A DNA stretch of 64,000 nt from positions 1 to 64,000 of the forward strand of contig CALHAM010000041.1 in assembly GCA_937934275.1 (NCBI GenBank), read 5' to 3'. How positions within the stretch are numbered: the stretch's first letter is position 1; every line of letters starts with the position of its first letter. Shown piece by piece: positions 43,532 to 52,561 of this stretch. Source of the DNA: an uncultured Saprospiraceae bacterium. GTDB lineage: Bacteria; Bacteroidota; Bacteroidia; Chitinophagales; Saprospiraceae. The notes under the pieces were generated by a model. The model saw only the letters and a list, made by a program, of their open reading frames with translations. It was not told where the DNA came from and searched no databases. The position numbers and the translations under genes were made by a program.

Positions 43532-44557
43532 ATGAACAAAGAATTAGCTCAGGCTCCGGCAAGCGCTGAGGAAAAGTTGGTCGAAAAGGCCCTGCGCCCC
43601 AAACTGCTCGAGGAGTTCAGCGGTCAGCGCAAGATTGTCGAAAACCTACAGGTATTCATTCAGGCCGCTCGCCAACGCGGAGAAGCGCTTGACCACGTCT
43701 TGCTTCACGGGCCGCCGGGGTTGGGCAAGACTACGCTGTCGCACATCATCGCCAATGAATTAGATGCCTCTATTAAAATGACCTCCGGGCCGGTATTGGA
43801 AAAACCCGGAGATTTGGCAGGGCTGCTGACCAATTTGGAACCCGGCGATGTACTGTTTATTGACGAGATCCACCGCCTGAACACGGTGGTCGAGGAGTAT
43901 CTCTACTCGGCCATGGAGGATTTTCGCATCGACATCATGATCGACTCCGGCCCTAATGCGCGCAGCATTCAAATTACGCTCAACCCCTTCACATTGGTGG
44001 GCGCCACCACGCGCATGGGTCTGCTGACGGCTCCGCTGCGCGCTCGTTTTGGCATCAATTGCCTGCTCGACTACTACGACGTGCCTACGTTGGAGCGCAT
44101 CCTCTTTCGTTCGGCCGATATCTTGGGTATACCCATCACCTCCGAAGGTGCACATGAGATCGCTCGCCGTAGCCGCGGAACGCCGCGCATCGCCAACGCC
44201 CTTCTGCGCCGCGTTCGCGACTTTGCCCAAGTCAAAGGCACGGGCGTCGTGGACCGCGATATTGCCCGCTACGGCCTGGCTGCCTTAGACGTGGATGAAC
44301 ACGGCTTAGACGAAATGGATAACCGCATCCTCAACGCCATCATTCACAAGTTTAGAGGTGGCCCTGTAGGACTAACCACCATTGCCACGGCAGTAGGTGA
44401 AGAGCCGGGCACCATCGAAGAGGTACACGAGCCTTTCCTAATCATGGAAGGCTATTTGCAGCGCACCCCTCGCGGCCGAATAGCCACCCAGAAGGCTTAT
44501 CACCACATCGGCGCCGTGCCACCCAACCAAGCTGGCACGCTGTTCGACCACGCTTAG
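43532..44557 (+). CDS. ruvB: Holliday junction branch-migration helicase RuvB
   Basis: 341 residues, standard length. Walker A is '[19 protein letters not shown]', Walker B '[12 protein letters not shown]', sensor 1 '[20 protein letters not shown]' with the arginine finger, and '[21 protein letters not shown]' is sensor 2. The C-terminal winged-helix has '[33 protein letters not shown]' and '[10 protein letters not shown]'. It drives branch migration with RuvA in recombination repair. It stands alone here; ruvA and ruvC are not in the window. Confidence 0.97.
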   Translation: MNKELAQAPASAEEKLVEKALRPKLLEEFSGQRKIVENLQVFIQAARQRGEALDHVLLHGPPGLGKTTLSHIIANELDASIKMTSGPVLEKPGDLAGLLTNLEPGDVLFIDEIHRLNTVVEEYLYSAMEDFRIDIMIDSGPNARSIQITLNPFTLVGATTRMGLLTAPLRARFGINCLLDYYDVPTLERILFRSADILGIPITSEGAHEIARRSRGTPRIANALLRRVRDFAQVKGTGVVDRDIARYGLAALDVDEHGLDEMDNRILNAIIHKFRGGPVGLTTIATAVGEEPGTIEEVHEPFLIMEGYLQRTPRGRIATQKAYHHIGAVPPNQAGTLFDHA

Positions 44558-44620
44558 CAAAACAGCGCCTCTCAAGAGCAGGGTAGCCTTAGCGCCAACG
44601 CAGGTGAGTTGCTCAGCTCA

Positions 44621-45430
44621 TTATTTCAACCACTTATCGCGATTGGCCAGCCGGCCCAGCTGTTCCCACGTAAGGACAAAATCGGTAGGCCCTAATGCGT
44701 AAGCCGTTACTTCGTAGGGGTTGTAAATCATGCGAATGCCCTCCGGTACAACGCAAAAATTGAGAGGCAGTGGCAAGGGCATATCGGGTTCTAGCAGCAG
44801 GCTCTCCAAACTGACCTCTCCATCCTCCTCCTTCGCGCGATTGGCTTCCAAAAAAGCCTGTTCGACCAGCGGGCGTAGGGCTGCAGTGTCAGCAACGATT
44901 TCGGTCAACTCTTGCACAGCGCGCCCATCCGCTTTGTGCAAAGTAAAGAGAAGGACATAACCCGTCCCATGTGCTCCACCCACATAAGAATAGCTGGAAA
45001 TTTCTATAGAAAGGTAATGAGGCGCATTCAGCAACACCTCAGATATGGCCTCTACAGAGTAGGTCATATAGGTGGTCGAAGTGTCCTGGCCAAAATCGGC
45101 CACAACAGACTCCAGCAGTTTAGGGCCGATACTCTCCAGACGCTCTCGGAAAGGCTTGTGGTGGGCCATGTCCTCATCGGTGGGTTCCAGCGTTTGCATG
45201 AGTATTGCCTGCAAGGAATCGTTGAGCCGCTGTGCCAAGGCGGCGTCGGTGCTGCTCACCACGGGGTAAGTGACGCGCACTTCGGCGCACAAGGAGTCGC
45301 GATCGCAGCGCAGAAAATGGTACTCTTCCATGCGGATCTCCACAGCTGCAGGAGTGCGCTCAGATTGGCAAGCGTTCCAAAGGGCAGCGCTCGTGAGAAA
45401 GCAGACGGCCCAGAAGACTTTTTTTGTCAT
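44621..45430 (-). CDS. DUF3298/RsiV-like lipoprotein
   Basis: 269 residues from the ATG at 45430. A lipobox (ALWNAC) places the lipidated Cys at about residue 20. The DUF4163-like part ('RVTYPVVSSTDAALAQRLNDSLQAIL') is followed by the DUF3298 part ('SSYSYVGGAHGTGYVLLFTLHKADGRAVQ', 'FCVVPEGIRMIYNPYEVTAYALGPTDFVL'). In other bacteria this pair forms the RsiV/PdaC lysozyme-binding or deacetylase-associated region; no catalytic domain is attached here. It lies 28 bases downstream of the cysteine desulfurase on the same strand. Confidence 0.8.
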   Translation of the reverse strand: MTKKVFWAVCFLTSAALWNACQSERTPAAVEIRMEEYHFLRCDRDSLCAEVRVTYPVVSSTDAALAQRLNDSLQAILMQTLEPTDEDMAHHKPFRERLESIGPKLLESVVADFGQDTSTTYMTYSVEAISEVLLNAPHYLSIEISSYSYVGGAHGTGYVLLFTLHKADGRAVQELTEIVADTAALRPLVEQAFLEANRAKEEDGEVSLESLLLEPDMPLPLPLNFCVVPEGIRMIYNPYEVTAYALGPTDFVLTWEQLGRLANRDKWLK

Positions 45431-45458
45431 TGTTTTGATGATATTGAGTGAATGTGTG

Positions 45459-46625
45459 TTAGACAATCGCCCCCCGCTCCGAAGTGGACAGAATTTGCTG
45501 AAGTCTGAGCACGGTTTCCTCGATTTCGTCCGGCTGATTGAGATGAGAAAAAGAAAATCGAATGGTTTTGCGCTTTGGGTCGGCCTGGATGGCCTCCAGA
45601 ACGTGGCTGCTGTGTTGTTCGGCTCCGCTGGTGCAGGCGCTGCCGCCGGAGGCGCTGATGCCGGCAATGTCGAGATGCAGCAGGAGGAGTTCGTTTTTTG
45701 GGGAAGGCGGGAAAGAGACGCTCAAGACGGTGTACAGGTCGGCGTCGCTCTCTGGGTTGCCGTTGAAGCGAATATCGTCGAAGGCTTCGCGCAAACGCGC
45801 CATGAAATGGCGTCGCAGTTGGCGGATGTGCTGGGTGCGCGCCTCCAGGTCGCGCAGGGCGAGTTCTAAGGCTTTGGCCATGCCGACGATACCGGCCACA
45901 TTTTCCGTTCCGCCGCGCATGTTGCGCTCCTGACCGCCGCCGTCAATGAAAGGGCGGGTAAAGTTGTTGCGGTTGATGTACACAAATCCGACGCCTTTGG
46001 GGCCGTGAAATTTGTGGGCCGACCCCGTCAAGAAGGCCACTGGCGATTGTCGGACGTCGATCGGGAAGTGCCCTACCGTTTGCACGGCATCAGTGTGTAG
46101 CAAAGCGCCGTATTGTTGGCAGAGCTGAGCAGCCGTGCTGAGGTCGAGCAGCGTTCCGATTTCGTTGTTCGCATGCATGAGCGACACCAGCGTTGGCTGG
46201 GCGTCTTGCTGCGCCAACAGTTCTTCCAACTGCTCCAAGTTGGGCTGGCCAAGGGCATCTACTCGAAGCCAAAATACTTCAAGAGAGTATTCTCGGCTAA
46301 CGGCTTCAATGGCATGTAGCACAGCGTGGTGTTCGGTAGGGCTGCTGACGATGCGACGCACCCCCAAATCGCGCACGGCGCATTTGATCGCCATGTTGTT
46401 GCCTTCTGTGCCGCCCGAAGTAAAAAAGACTTCGGCTGTGCTGGCTCCGATAGCCTGCGCGATGGTCTTACGGCCGGCCTCGACCAGTGCGCGTGCGCGG
46501 CGCCCTTCTGCGTGAATGCTCGAAGGATTGCCATAATGCTCGCGCAATGCCGACAGCATCGCCCCTACGACTTCCTCCAACAGGGGCGTAGTGGCAGCAT
46601 GGTCGAGGTAAATGCGGCGGCTCAT
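45459..46625 (-). CDS. Cysteine desulfurase (NifS/IscS family)
   Basis: 388 residues. 'IYLDHAATTPL' opens the protein; 'FTSGGTEGNNMAIK', 'HHAVLHAIE' and 'SLMHANNEIGT' follow; the PLP lysine is in 'TGSAHKFHGPKGVGF', and the catalytic Cys in 'ASGGSACTSGAEQHSSHVL'. It removes sulfur from cysteine as a persulfide for Fe-S clusters or thiolated tRNA. No iscU, iscA or mnmA is adjacent, so the acceptor is unknown. The start is firm because the family begins with this strand. A terminator-like hairpin ends four bases before the ATG. Confidence 0.93.
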   Translation of the reverse strand: MSRRIYLDHAATTPLLEEVVGAMLSALREHYGNPSSIHAEGRRARALVEAGRKTIAQAIGASTAEVFFTSGGTEGNNMAIKCAVRDLGVRRIVSSPTEHHAVLHAIEAVSREYSLEVFWLRVDALGQPNLEQLEELLAQQDAQPTLVSLMHANNEIGTLLDLSTAAQLCQQYGALLHTDAVQTVGHFPIDVRQSPVAFLTGSAHKFHGPKGVGFVYINRNNFTRPFIDGGGQERNMRGGTENVAGIVGMAKALELALRDLEARTQHIRQLRRHFMARLREAFDDIRFNGNPESDADLYTVLSVSFPPSPKNELLLLHLDIAGISASGGSACTSGAEQHSSHVLEAIQADPKRKTIRFSFSHLNQPDEIEETVLRLQQILSTSERGAIV

Positions 46626-46628
46626 CCG

Positions 46629-46672
46629 AAAAAAGCGAAACCTTCGGGCTGCTCATAACCGCGAAGGTTTCG
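46629..46672 (-). terminator. Hairpin with U-tract directly in front of the cysteine desulfurase start
   Basis: Minus strand: CGAAACCTTCG (46672-46662), 15-base loop, CGAAGGTTTCG (46646-46636), C, then six T (46634-46629). The desulfurase ATG is at 46625. It can end the trxA-DUF983 transcript or act within the desulfurase leader. Confidence 0.65.
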
Positions 46673-46676
46673 ATGG

Positions 46677-46707
46677 CAAAATTAGCCTATTCAACGCTAT
46701 GCGCAAG
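46677..46707 (-). promoter_or_regulatory. Promoter of the cysteine desulfurase gene
   Basis: Minus strand CTTG (46707-46704), 19-base spacer, TAATTTTG (46684-46677). The start of transcription would fall at or just before the outer end of the hairpin at 46672, so the hairpin would form the whole 5' leader. Confidence 0.55.
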
Positions 46708-46713
46708 CGCTCC

Positions 46714-47145
46714 TTAACGAATGCCGCTGCTGTTGTCGCCGCTCTGATGAGTGGCTTCGGCCTTTTGGATAGCAGAGGGGTCGTAGCGAACGTTCAGGTT
46801 GAGCCACATCAACCGCGAGATGCGAAAAATATACACAAAATTAATGGCCAAAAAGGCTATCAAGAGCGCAAAGGCGGTATTCAGACCCCAGTCAAGTATC
46901 CAGTGGAAGAGAGCTACGAAAAAAAGGCAAAACCACCCCGTCCAGATGTACGAGATGAACATGGCTCCGTAGTAATAGCCCGGTTCTGGAAAGTAGTTTA
47001 GCCCACACTTCGGGCAGCGCTCCAACATCTCGAACGGCTTAACGAACGACCAGCTGCTGCTCTCGAACGTTTCTCCTTCGTGGCAGCGCGGACACTTCAA
47101 CGCAAAAATGCTGTACGCTTTGCTTCCTTTTCCGAACAGCGGCAT
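46714..47145 (-). CDS. DUF983 family membrane protein
   Basis: 143 residues. The N-terminus has two zinc-ribbon-like knuckles, 'LKCPRCHEGETF' and 'ERCPKCGLNYFPEPGYYYGAMF', the DUF983 signature, followed by two membrane spans ('YIWTGWFCLFFVALFHWILDWG' and 'TAFALLIAFLAINFVYIFRISR'). The family has no firm function, though some members lie near cytochrome oxidase genes. The start is four bases after the trxA stop, so the two genes form an operon. Confidence 0.82.
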   Translation of the reverse strand: MPLFGKGSKAYSIFALKCPRCHEGETFESSSWSFVKPFEMLERCPKCGLNYFPEPGYYYGAMFISYIWTGWFCLFFVALFHWILDWGLNTAFALLIAFLAINFVYIFRISRLMWLNLNVRYDPSAIQKAEATHQSGDNSSGIR

Positions 47146-47149
47146 ATGG

Positions 47150-47458
47150 CTATGCTTTGGCGGGTTCCATGAAGGACTCCAGCGTGCGCACCAGCTCGGC
47201 GGCAGACATCAGCCCTGAGCGACGCCACACGGGTTTGCCGTTTTGAAAAATGATGAGCGTCGGTACAGCCATCACTTGGTAGGACGAAGCGATGAGCGGG
47301 TTGCGGTCTACATCGAGCTTATAGATCACGGCCCGATCGCCCACTTTCTGCTTTACCTCTTCCAAAATAGGCGCCAGCATGCGACACGGCCCGCACCATT
47401 CAGCGGAAAAGTCTACCAAAACTGGTTTGTCTGAGCGAATTAATTCTGAAAATGTCAT
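47150..47458 (-). CDS. trxA: Thioredoxin
   Basis: 102 residues with the redox site in 'LVDFSAEWCGPCRMLAPILEEV' (WCGPC, residues 22-26), the cis-Pro in 'VMAVPTLIIFQNGK' and a C-terminal helix. There is no signal peptide, so it is a cytoplasmic disulfide reductase. It is upstream of DUF983 in the same operon and divergent from the CcoI-like ATPase gene. Confidence 0.93.
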   Translation of the reverse strand: MTFSELIRSDKPVLVDFSAEWCGPCRMLAPILEEVKQKVGDRAVIYKLDVDRNPLIASSYQVMAVPTLIIFQNGKPVWRRSGLMSAAELVRTLESFMEPAKA

Positions 47459-47738
47459 GGCTTTCTCTTATTTTTTTAATCTCTGCACTTACCGCTGTTG
47501 GCACTTTTGCCAACAACATAGTACTGTATCCTTCGGTTTTTATTGCACAAAGATGCCACTATCGAGGCGATGTTTAGGTAGGATGTCTTCGAGCATTTGC
47601 GGCATTTTTCACACTTGAGCTGCTGACTATCCTCACGAAGGTCTTTGATGGCGGTCATTCGAAGGGCTAAGTGCATGCAGGCACCTTTGTCTAACGAAAA
47701 AAGAGGGCTTGCATGCCCGCAACGATGAACTGCTGCCT

Positions 47739-50186
47739 ATGTCTCCGCAACCTGCCCTTGCCGCCCTTCGCCAACCGACCCTTCTGGAAGGTCTGACGTG
47801 TTACCATTGCCACCAACCTTGCCCAGACGATAGCCTGCGCATAGAGGACAAGCACTTCTGCTGCGAGGGTTGCAAGACCGTCTATGAAATTCTGAGCGCC
47901 AACGATCTGTGTGCCTTCTACCAACTCGACCCTGAGGCAGGGCGCACCCAACGCGACGCCGCCGATGCCCACGGCTATGCGTGGCTAGACGACCCTGAGG
48001 TGCGCCGGCAACTCCTGCAGTTCTCCGATGGGCGCACGGCGCGCGTTACCTTTTACTTGCCGGCCATCCACTGCGCCTCGTGCATCTGGCTTTTGGAGCA
48101 CTTCTATCGCCTCGATCCGGGCGTCCTGCAGTCGCGCGTAGATTTTTTGAAAAAGGAAGTGTCCATCGTCTTTGATGAGCAAAAAACTACCCTGCGCCAG
48201 CTGGCTCGAATGCTGGAGCGCGTGGGCTATCCGCCCGATATTCGCTTGGGCGACGTCAGCCAACAGCACCAGGTGCGTCCGGTCGTCGACCGCTCCCTGC
48301 TCTACAAAATAGGCGTGGCCGGCTTCGCCTTCGGCAACATCATGTTGCTCAGCTTCCCGGAGTATTTAGGTCTACAGCAGGAGCGCGACGCTTGGTTTTT
48401 CAGCCTCTTTGGCTACCTCAACATTGCGTTGGCTTTACCGACGCTGCTGTACAGCGGGCGCGACTATTTCATTTCGGCCTACGAGGGGCTGCGCCAACGC
48501 TACTTGAACATTGACTTGCCGCTGGCTTTGGGCATGGCAGTACTCTTTGGCCGTTCAGCTTGGGAAATCCTGACGGCCACAGGGGCCGGCTACCTGGACT
48601 CGTTGGCTGGGCTGGTGTTTTTTCTGTTGTTGGGCCGTTGGTTTCAGCAAAAAACCTACCATGAGTTGTCTTTTGAGCGCGACTACCGCTCTTATTTTCC
48701 AGTAGCCGCTTCAAAAGTGGAAAAAAACAGTGCCGAAACCCCCACGCCCATTCAAAAGTTAGAGCCGGGCGACGTCATTCGGGTGCGCCATGGCGAGCTC
48801 ATTCCTGCCGATGGTGTCTTGTTGAAGGGCCGCGCGCAGCTCGATTACAGCTTTGTAACCGGTGAGGCCGAGCCGGTGGAGGTTCCCGAAGGCGAGGTTG
48901 TTTACGCGGGCGGGCGCCAAATAGGCGAGGCCATTGACGTGTGCTTGACGCGGCGCGTCGATACCAGCTACCTGACCCAACTGTGGAACGACGAGGCCTT
49001 CCAGAAAGGCATTAAGAGCCACGCTAGCCTGCTGGCTGAGCGAGCCGGGCGCTATTTTACAGTCCTTATCCTGGGGGTGGCATCGCTGGCCTTTTTGTAC
49101 TGGGCACCGCAAAACATAAGTACAGCCGTCAACGCCTTCACCGCTGTGCTCATCATTGCCTGCCCGTGTGCTGTAGCTCTGTCTATACCTTTCACGATGG
49201 GCAACGTGTTGCGTATCCTGGCCCGGCATCGCTTCTTTGTCAAAAACACCCAAGTGCTCGAGGCTTTTTCCACCATTACGGCGGTGATCTTCGATAAAAC
49301 GGGAACGCTCACTACCAGTAGTAACGCTCAAACGGCGCGCTTTGTGGCAACAGAGGGCCAACGACCGCTGAGCCGCCGAGAGGAGGTGCTTTTGCACGCC
49401 TTAGCTCGCCAAAGCAACCACCCCGCCAGCCGTCAAATAGCGGCTTCGTTGTCTCAAAGCCGCTCGTTACCTGTGCAGCAGTTCTTGGAAGCCACCGGCC
49501 AAGGCATCTGCGGTATCGTGCAGGGCCACTCCGTGCGCATTGGCTCCGCCGCCTTTATTTTAGGGAAAAAACAACCCGCTACGGGCACCTTTGTAGAAAT
49601 AGACGGCGTCGTGCGCGGCTACTTCGAAACCCAAAGCCGCTACCGCGAGGGCTTGCGCCACGTCATTGACTTTTTCAAAAAACAACATCGGGAGGCATGG
49701 CTGCTCTCGGGAGACAACGAGCGGTCAGCTGCCGAATTGGCACCCCTGTTCAATAGCCCTGACCACTTGCGCTTCCACCAAAGCCCTCACGACAAACTGG
49801 CCTTTGTGCAGCAGCTGCAACAGCAAGGCCACCGCGTTCTCATGATCGGCGATGGCCTCAACGACGCCGGCGCCTTGCAGCGCAGCGATGTGGGCATCGC
49901 CGTGGCTGAAAACACCAACACCTTCACTCCCGCTTGCGATGCCATTCTGGATGCCGGTCAGTTCAGTAAGTTGCCTCAATTCCTCACCCTGGCCCGCTGG
50001 GGCATCCAGACCGTCAACCGCGCCTATCTGCTCGCTGCAGCCTACAACGCCGTGGGCTTGAGCTACGCCGTCAGCGGCGCCCTTTCGCCCATAGTAGCGG
50101 CTATTCTCATGCCGCTCAGTTCCGTAACCATCGTGCTTTTCGGCTTCGGCATGACGCACGCAAAGGCGCGGCGGATGGGTCTGTAG
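47739..50186 (+). CDS. ccoI: CcoI/FixI-type copper-transporting P1B ATPase
   Basis: 815 residues from the ATG at 47739 (TTG at 47709 possible). The N-terminus has the cysteine cluster of CcoI ATPases, 'LTCYHCHQPCPDDSLR' and 'HFCCEGCKTVYEIL', then an HMA domain with 'IHCASCIWLLE'. The membrane motif is 'IIACPCAVALSIPFT' (CPC), the phosphorylation site 'VIFDKTGTLTT' and the hinge 'MIGDGLNDAGALQRSDVGIAV'. CcoI exports copper for assembly of cbb3 cytochrome oxidase. No ccoNOP, ccoG or ccoS genes are in the window, so that link is by family only. Confidence 0.9.
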   Translation: MSPQPALAALRQPTLLEGLTCYHCHQPCPDDSLRIEDKHFCCEGCKTVYEILSANDLCAFYQLDPEAGRTQRDAADAHGYAWLDDPEVRRQLLQFSDGRTARVTFYLPAIHCASCIWLLEHFYRLDPGVLQSRVDFLKKEVSIVFDEQKTTLRQLARMLERVGYPPDIRLGDVSQQHQVRPVVDRSLLYKIGVAGFAFGNIMLLSFPEYLGLQQERDAWFFSLFGYLNIALALPTLLYSGRDYFISAYEGLRQRYLNIDLPLALGMAVLFGRSAWEILTATGAGYLDSLAGLVFFLLLGRWFQQKTYHELSFERDYRSYFPVAASKVEKNSAETPTPIQKLEPGDVIRVRHGELIPADGVLLKGRAQLDYSFVTGEAEPVEVPEGEVVYAGGRQIGEAIDVCLTRRVDTSYLTQLWNDEAFQKGIKSHASLLAERAGRYFTVLILGVASLAFLYWAPQNISTAVNAFTAVLIIACPCAVALSIPFTMGNVLRILARHRFFVKNTQVLEAFSTITAVIFDKTGTLTTSSNAQTARFVATEGQRPLSRREEVLLHALARQSNHPASRQIAASLSQSRSLPVQQFLEATGQGICGIVQGHSVRIGSAAFILGKKQPATGTFVEIDGVVRGYFETQSRYREGLRHVIDFFKKQHREAWLLSGDNERSAAELAPLFNSPDHLRFHQSPHDKLAFVQQLQQQGHRVLMIGDGLNDAGALQRSDVGIAVAENTNTFTPACDAILDAGQFSKLPQFLTLARWGIQTVNRAYLLAAAYNAVGLSYAVSGALSPIVAAILMPLSSVTIVLFGFGMTHAKARRMGL

Positions 50187-50229
50187 GCCGGCTCAACCTC
50201 TTCCATCGCCATTTGAGGCGGAGCCGTAC

Positions 50230-50269
50230 AAAAAAGGCCGTTGCTCGCTCATAAGAGCAAACAACGGCC
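50230..50269 (-). terminator. Intrinsic terminator of the slyD gene
   Basis: Minus strand: GGCCGTTG (50269-50262), an inner loop with a small GCTC/GAGC stem, CAACGGCC (50243-50236), then six T (50235-50230). It is 33 bases after the slyD stop and also faces the convergent ATPase gene. Confidence 0.75.
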
Positions 50270-50301
50270 CGCCGATATCGCAATGCGCAGGAATAACCCT
50301 A

Positions 50302-50805
50302 TCAATGGCCGCCTACGCCGTGGTGAATGTGTCCATGAGCAATCTCTTCTGGTGCAGCGTCACGGATGCTTTCAATATAGCCCGTAAAGTGTAAGTCAAC
50401 GCCTGCCATCGGGTGGTTGAAGTCAATTTTAACTGACTCCAGGCCTACCCACTCCACAATGCCTTGATAATGATTGCCGTCTTGATCGGTCAGCGGCAAA
50501 ATATTGCCGATTTCAAGTAGCCCGTCGGGAATCTTGCCGTTCGTTTCAAAAATGCTTTTAGGCACTTCGACGATAGCGCTTTCGTCGCGCTCGCCGTAGG
50601 CATCTGCAGCCTTTACGGTGAAAGAGAATTTGTCGCCGGCTTTCAGCCCTTCGATATTGGCTTCAAACTCGGGGAGCATAGCACCGATGCCGTATATGAA
50701 GGCCAGTGGCTCGTCGCCCTCGGTGGTTTCGATGAGTTCACCGTTGGCATTGCCTTCGGTCAGCGTGTAGTGTAAGAACACTGCTTTATCTTTTTCTACG
50801 ACCAT
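50302..50805 (-). CDS. slyD: FKBP-type peptidyl-prolyl isomerase, SlyD-like
   Basis: 167 residues. 'VFLHYTLTEGNANGELIETT', 'PLAFIYGIGAMLPEFEANIEGLKAGDKFSF' and 'DAYGERDESAIVEVPKSIF' are the FKBP/IF-domain pattern of SlyD; 'VKIDFNHPMAGVDLHFTGYI' is the returning FKBP strand. The C-terminus ends in a short histidine-rich tail (HGHIHHGVGGH) that could bind Ni or another metal, as in longer SlyD tails. It is a cytoplasmic folding catalyst. Confidence 0.92.
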   Translation of the reverse strand: MVVEKDKAVFLHYTLTEGNANGELIETTEGDEPLAFIYGIGAMLPEFEANIEGLKAGDKFSFTVKAADAYGERDESAIVEVPKSIFETNGKIPDGLLEIGNILPLTDQDGNHYQGIVEWVGLESVKIDFNHPMAGVDLHFTGYIESIRDAAPEEIAHGHIHHGVGGH

Positions 50806-50851
50806 TAGAAAAGGAAAAATGAAAAAGTGAGAGAAAATTATGAATATTAAG

Positions 50852-50859
50852 CAAAGGTA
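50852..50859 (-). promoter_or_regulatory. Candidate -7 box (TACCTTTG) of slyD
   Basis: Minus-strand TACCTTTG matches TAnnTTTG, 46 bases before the slyD ATG. The -33 region has no good match. Confidence 0.3.
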
Positions 50860-51056
50860 CGGCGCTTAGGGCTTACACTGGGCATGGTTTCTCGTTTTTG
50901 TGCTAACAATGGCCGAAAAAATGCCCAAAGATTTAAAAGAGGGCTGAGAGGTGTTAAGACTTCCCGTGGTTGAGCGGCTGTTGATAAATTCTAACACTGT
51001 ATTGGCGAGTGCATTAGAACTTTACCCCAAAAACAACCCAAATACTCTTTCGTTGC

Positions 51057-51704
51057 ATGAAATTATTACTTATTGGCATGGGGCCGGGCATCGGCCTATC
51101 GGTAGTGCGGCGTTTTGGTCGCGAAGGCTTTGAGGTACTGATGGTAGCGCGCAGCGCTGAGAAGCTGGCGCATCTGGAGCAAGAACTGGCTCAACAAGGC
51201 ATTCGCAGCCGGGGCTATGCTTGCGACATTGCAGAGGAGGCGGCCTACGAGGCGCTTTTGCAACAGTTGGCTTCTGAGCATCCAGATGTGGAGGTGTTGC
51301 ATTACAACGCGAGCGCCTACCATCCGGCGTTGCCGACGGCCATTGCGCTGCCGGTGTTTCACACCGACTTTAGCGTCAACGTCGTTGGGGCTTTGTTGGC
51401 GGCGCAGGCGTTTGTACCGCGCATGAAAGAGCGCGGAGGCGGCACGGTGTTCGTTACCGGAGGTGGCTCAGCGCTGAAGGCACCGGCGGAATTGGCATCG
51501 CTCAGTGTGGGCAAGGCGGGCGTGCGCAATTTGGCCATGTGTTTGGCCGAAGAATGCGCGCCACACGGCATTCGGGTAGGTACTATCACAGTGTGTGGCA
51601 TGGTGCAGCCGGGCACGAAGTACGACCCCGATCACATTGCCGATCTTTTTTGGCAGATGTATCAAACACCGGCAGCCCAGTGGAAACGCGAGATTGTGCT
51701 CTAA
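51057..51704 (+). CDS. SDR-family protein without the catalytic tyrosine
   Basis: 215 residues. The cofactor motif is 'LIGMGPGIGLSVVRRF' (GxxxGxG), and 'VLHYNASAYHPA' replaces the usual NNAG. The active-site segment 'VFVTGGGSALKAPAELASLSVGKAGVRNLA' keeps Ser and Lys, but the residue four before Lys, normally Tyr, is Leu. So it may bind NAD(P) without standard oxidoreductase chemistry. This substitution occurs in a known SDR subgroup. It converges on the barrel gene with a four-base overlap. Confidence 0.8.
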   Translation: MKLLLIGMGPGIGLSVVRRFGREGFEVLMVARSAEKLAHLEQELAQQGIRSRGYACDIAEEAAYEALLQQLASEHPDVEVLHYNASAYHPALPTAIALPVFHTDFSVNVVGALLAAQAFVPRMKERGGGTVFVTGGGSALKAPAELASLSVGKAGVRNLAMCLAEECAPHGIRVGTITVCGMVQPGTKYDPDHIADLFWQMYQTPAAQWKREIVL

Positions 51705-52555
51705 GGAGAAGTAGGCTTCTTTGGCCGCCACACGAGGGTCAGGGCGGGCGCGATACCCAGTGCGGTATGCCATTCAGCAGCAGAGGATAGGGCTACTTCG
51801 CGCGTCAGCGACACGTCGGCCCCCAAAGCGAACCGCAGTGGCTCGGCGCGTATACCTGTGCGCAAGGTTAAGGCGGGAAGCGGGTGATACGCCATGCCTA
51901 TGCGTGTTTGGGCTGGTCGCTCCAAGTCTTTTTCTACCTCAGCCAAGGCGACAAACACTTCGGAAGCTTGCCAGGCAGCGCCCAGGCGAAGGACGGCGGG
52001 CACAGGCGTGCCGGCTATTTCCACCTGAGGGGGGTTATACATCTGTGCGCCAAACCAGAGCTTAGGTATCGGATTCGCCAGTGCGCTCAGGCTAAAGGTC
52101 AGCGCTGTAGCTTGACCGTATTCGCGCGCCGACACGTGTAGCACTCCCAGTCCGCCGCCTATGAGCAGCGCGCGGCTCAAGCGCCGCCCGTATAGGAGGC
52201 GGAGGCATTGCTCGCCATAGGTTTCGATGCCCGAATGGGCAGCGTCTAACCCTAAGCCCTCTTGTTGGCTGGTCTGAATGGCTACTTGTGCGCGCACCCA
52301 TCGCCAGCCCGCCAGTCCATAGGGTAGGGTAGCTCCGGCCCATATCCCTGTCCCTTCACCCAAGCCCAAGGCAGCCTCCTGCCCTACGCCTCCGTCCAGC
52401 GACGGGTAGGCTACTGTAGCTCCGCCCGAACTCATCGCCGGCGCTACTTGCGGAGAGCGCATAAATACTTGCGCGCCAGCAACGCCGCCAAACAGTAGAG
52501 CAAAGAGCACTGACCACAACACTAAGGAGGAAACAAAAGGAGAAGTGCAGCGCAT
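51701..52555 (-). CDS. Hypothetical secreted barrel-like protein
   Basis: 284 residues with a signal peptide (ending GVAGAQ). The sequence opens with 'QVAPAMSSGGATVAYPSLDGGVGQEAALGLGEG', similar in feel to PorV/PorQ-like proteins of this phylum, and continues with alternating strands ('QVAIQTSQQEGLGLDAAHSGIETY', 'LLYGRRLSRALLIGGGLGVLHV', 'TRIGMAYHPLPALTLRTGI'). No certain family. It lies directly downstream of the SCO gene (six-base gap) and may be cotranscribed with it. Confidence 0.6.
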   Translation of the reverse strand: MRCTSPFVSSLVLWSVLFALLFGGVAGAQVFMRSPQVAPAMSSGGATVAYPSLDGGVGQEAALGLGEGTGIWAGATLPYGLAGWRWVRAQVAIQTSQQEGLGLDAAHSGIETYGEQCLRLLYGRRLSRALLIGGGLGVLHVSAREYGQATALTFSLSALANPIPKLWFGAQMYNPPQVEIAGTPVPAVLRLGAAWQASEVFVALAEVEKDLERPAQTRIGMAYHPLPALTLRTGIRAEPLRFALGADVSLTREVALSSAAEWHTALGIAPALTLVWRPKKPTSP

Positions 52556-52561
52556 GGCGCA

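Noticed and set aside
47476..47676. Minus-strand frame of 66 codons with several Cys, upstream of trxA
   Set aside because: Composition differs from real neighbours, no family match is seen, and it fills a promoter region; left as unlikely.
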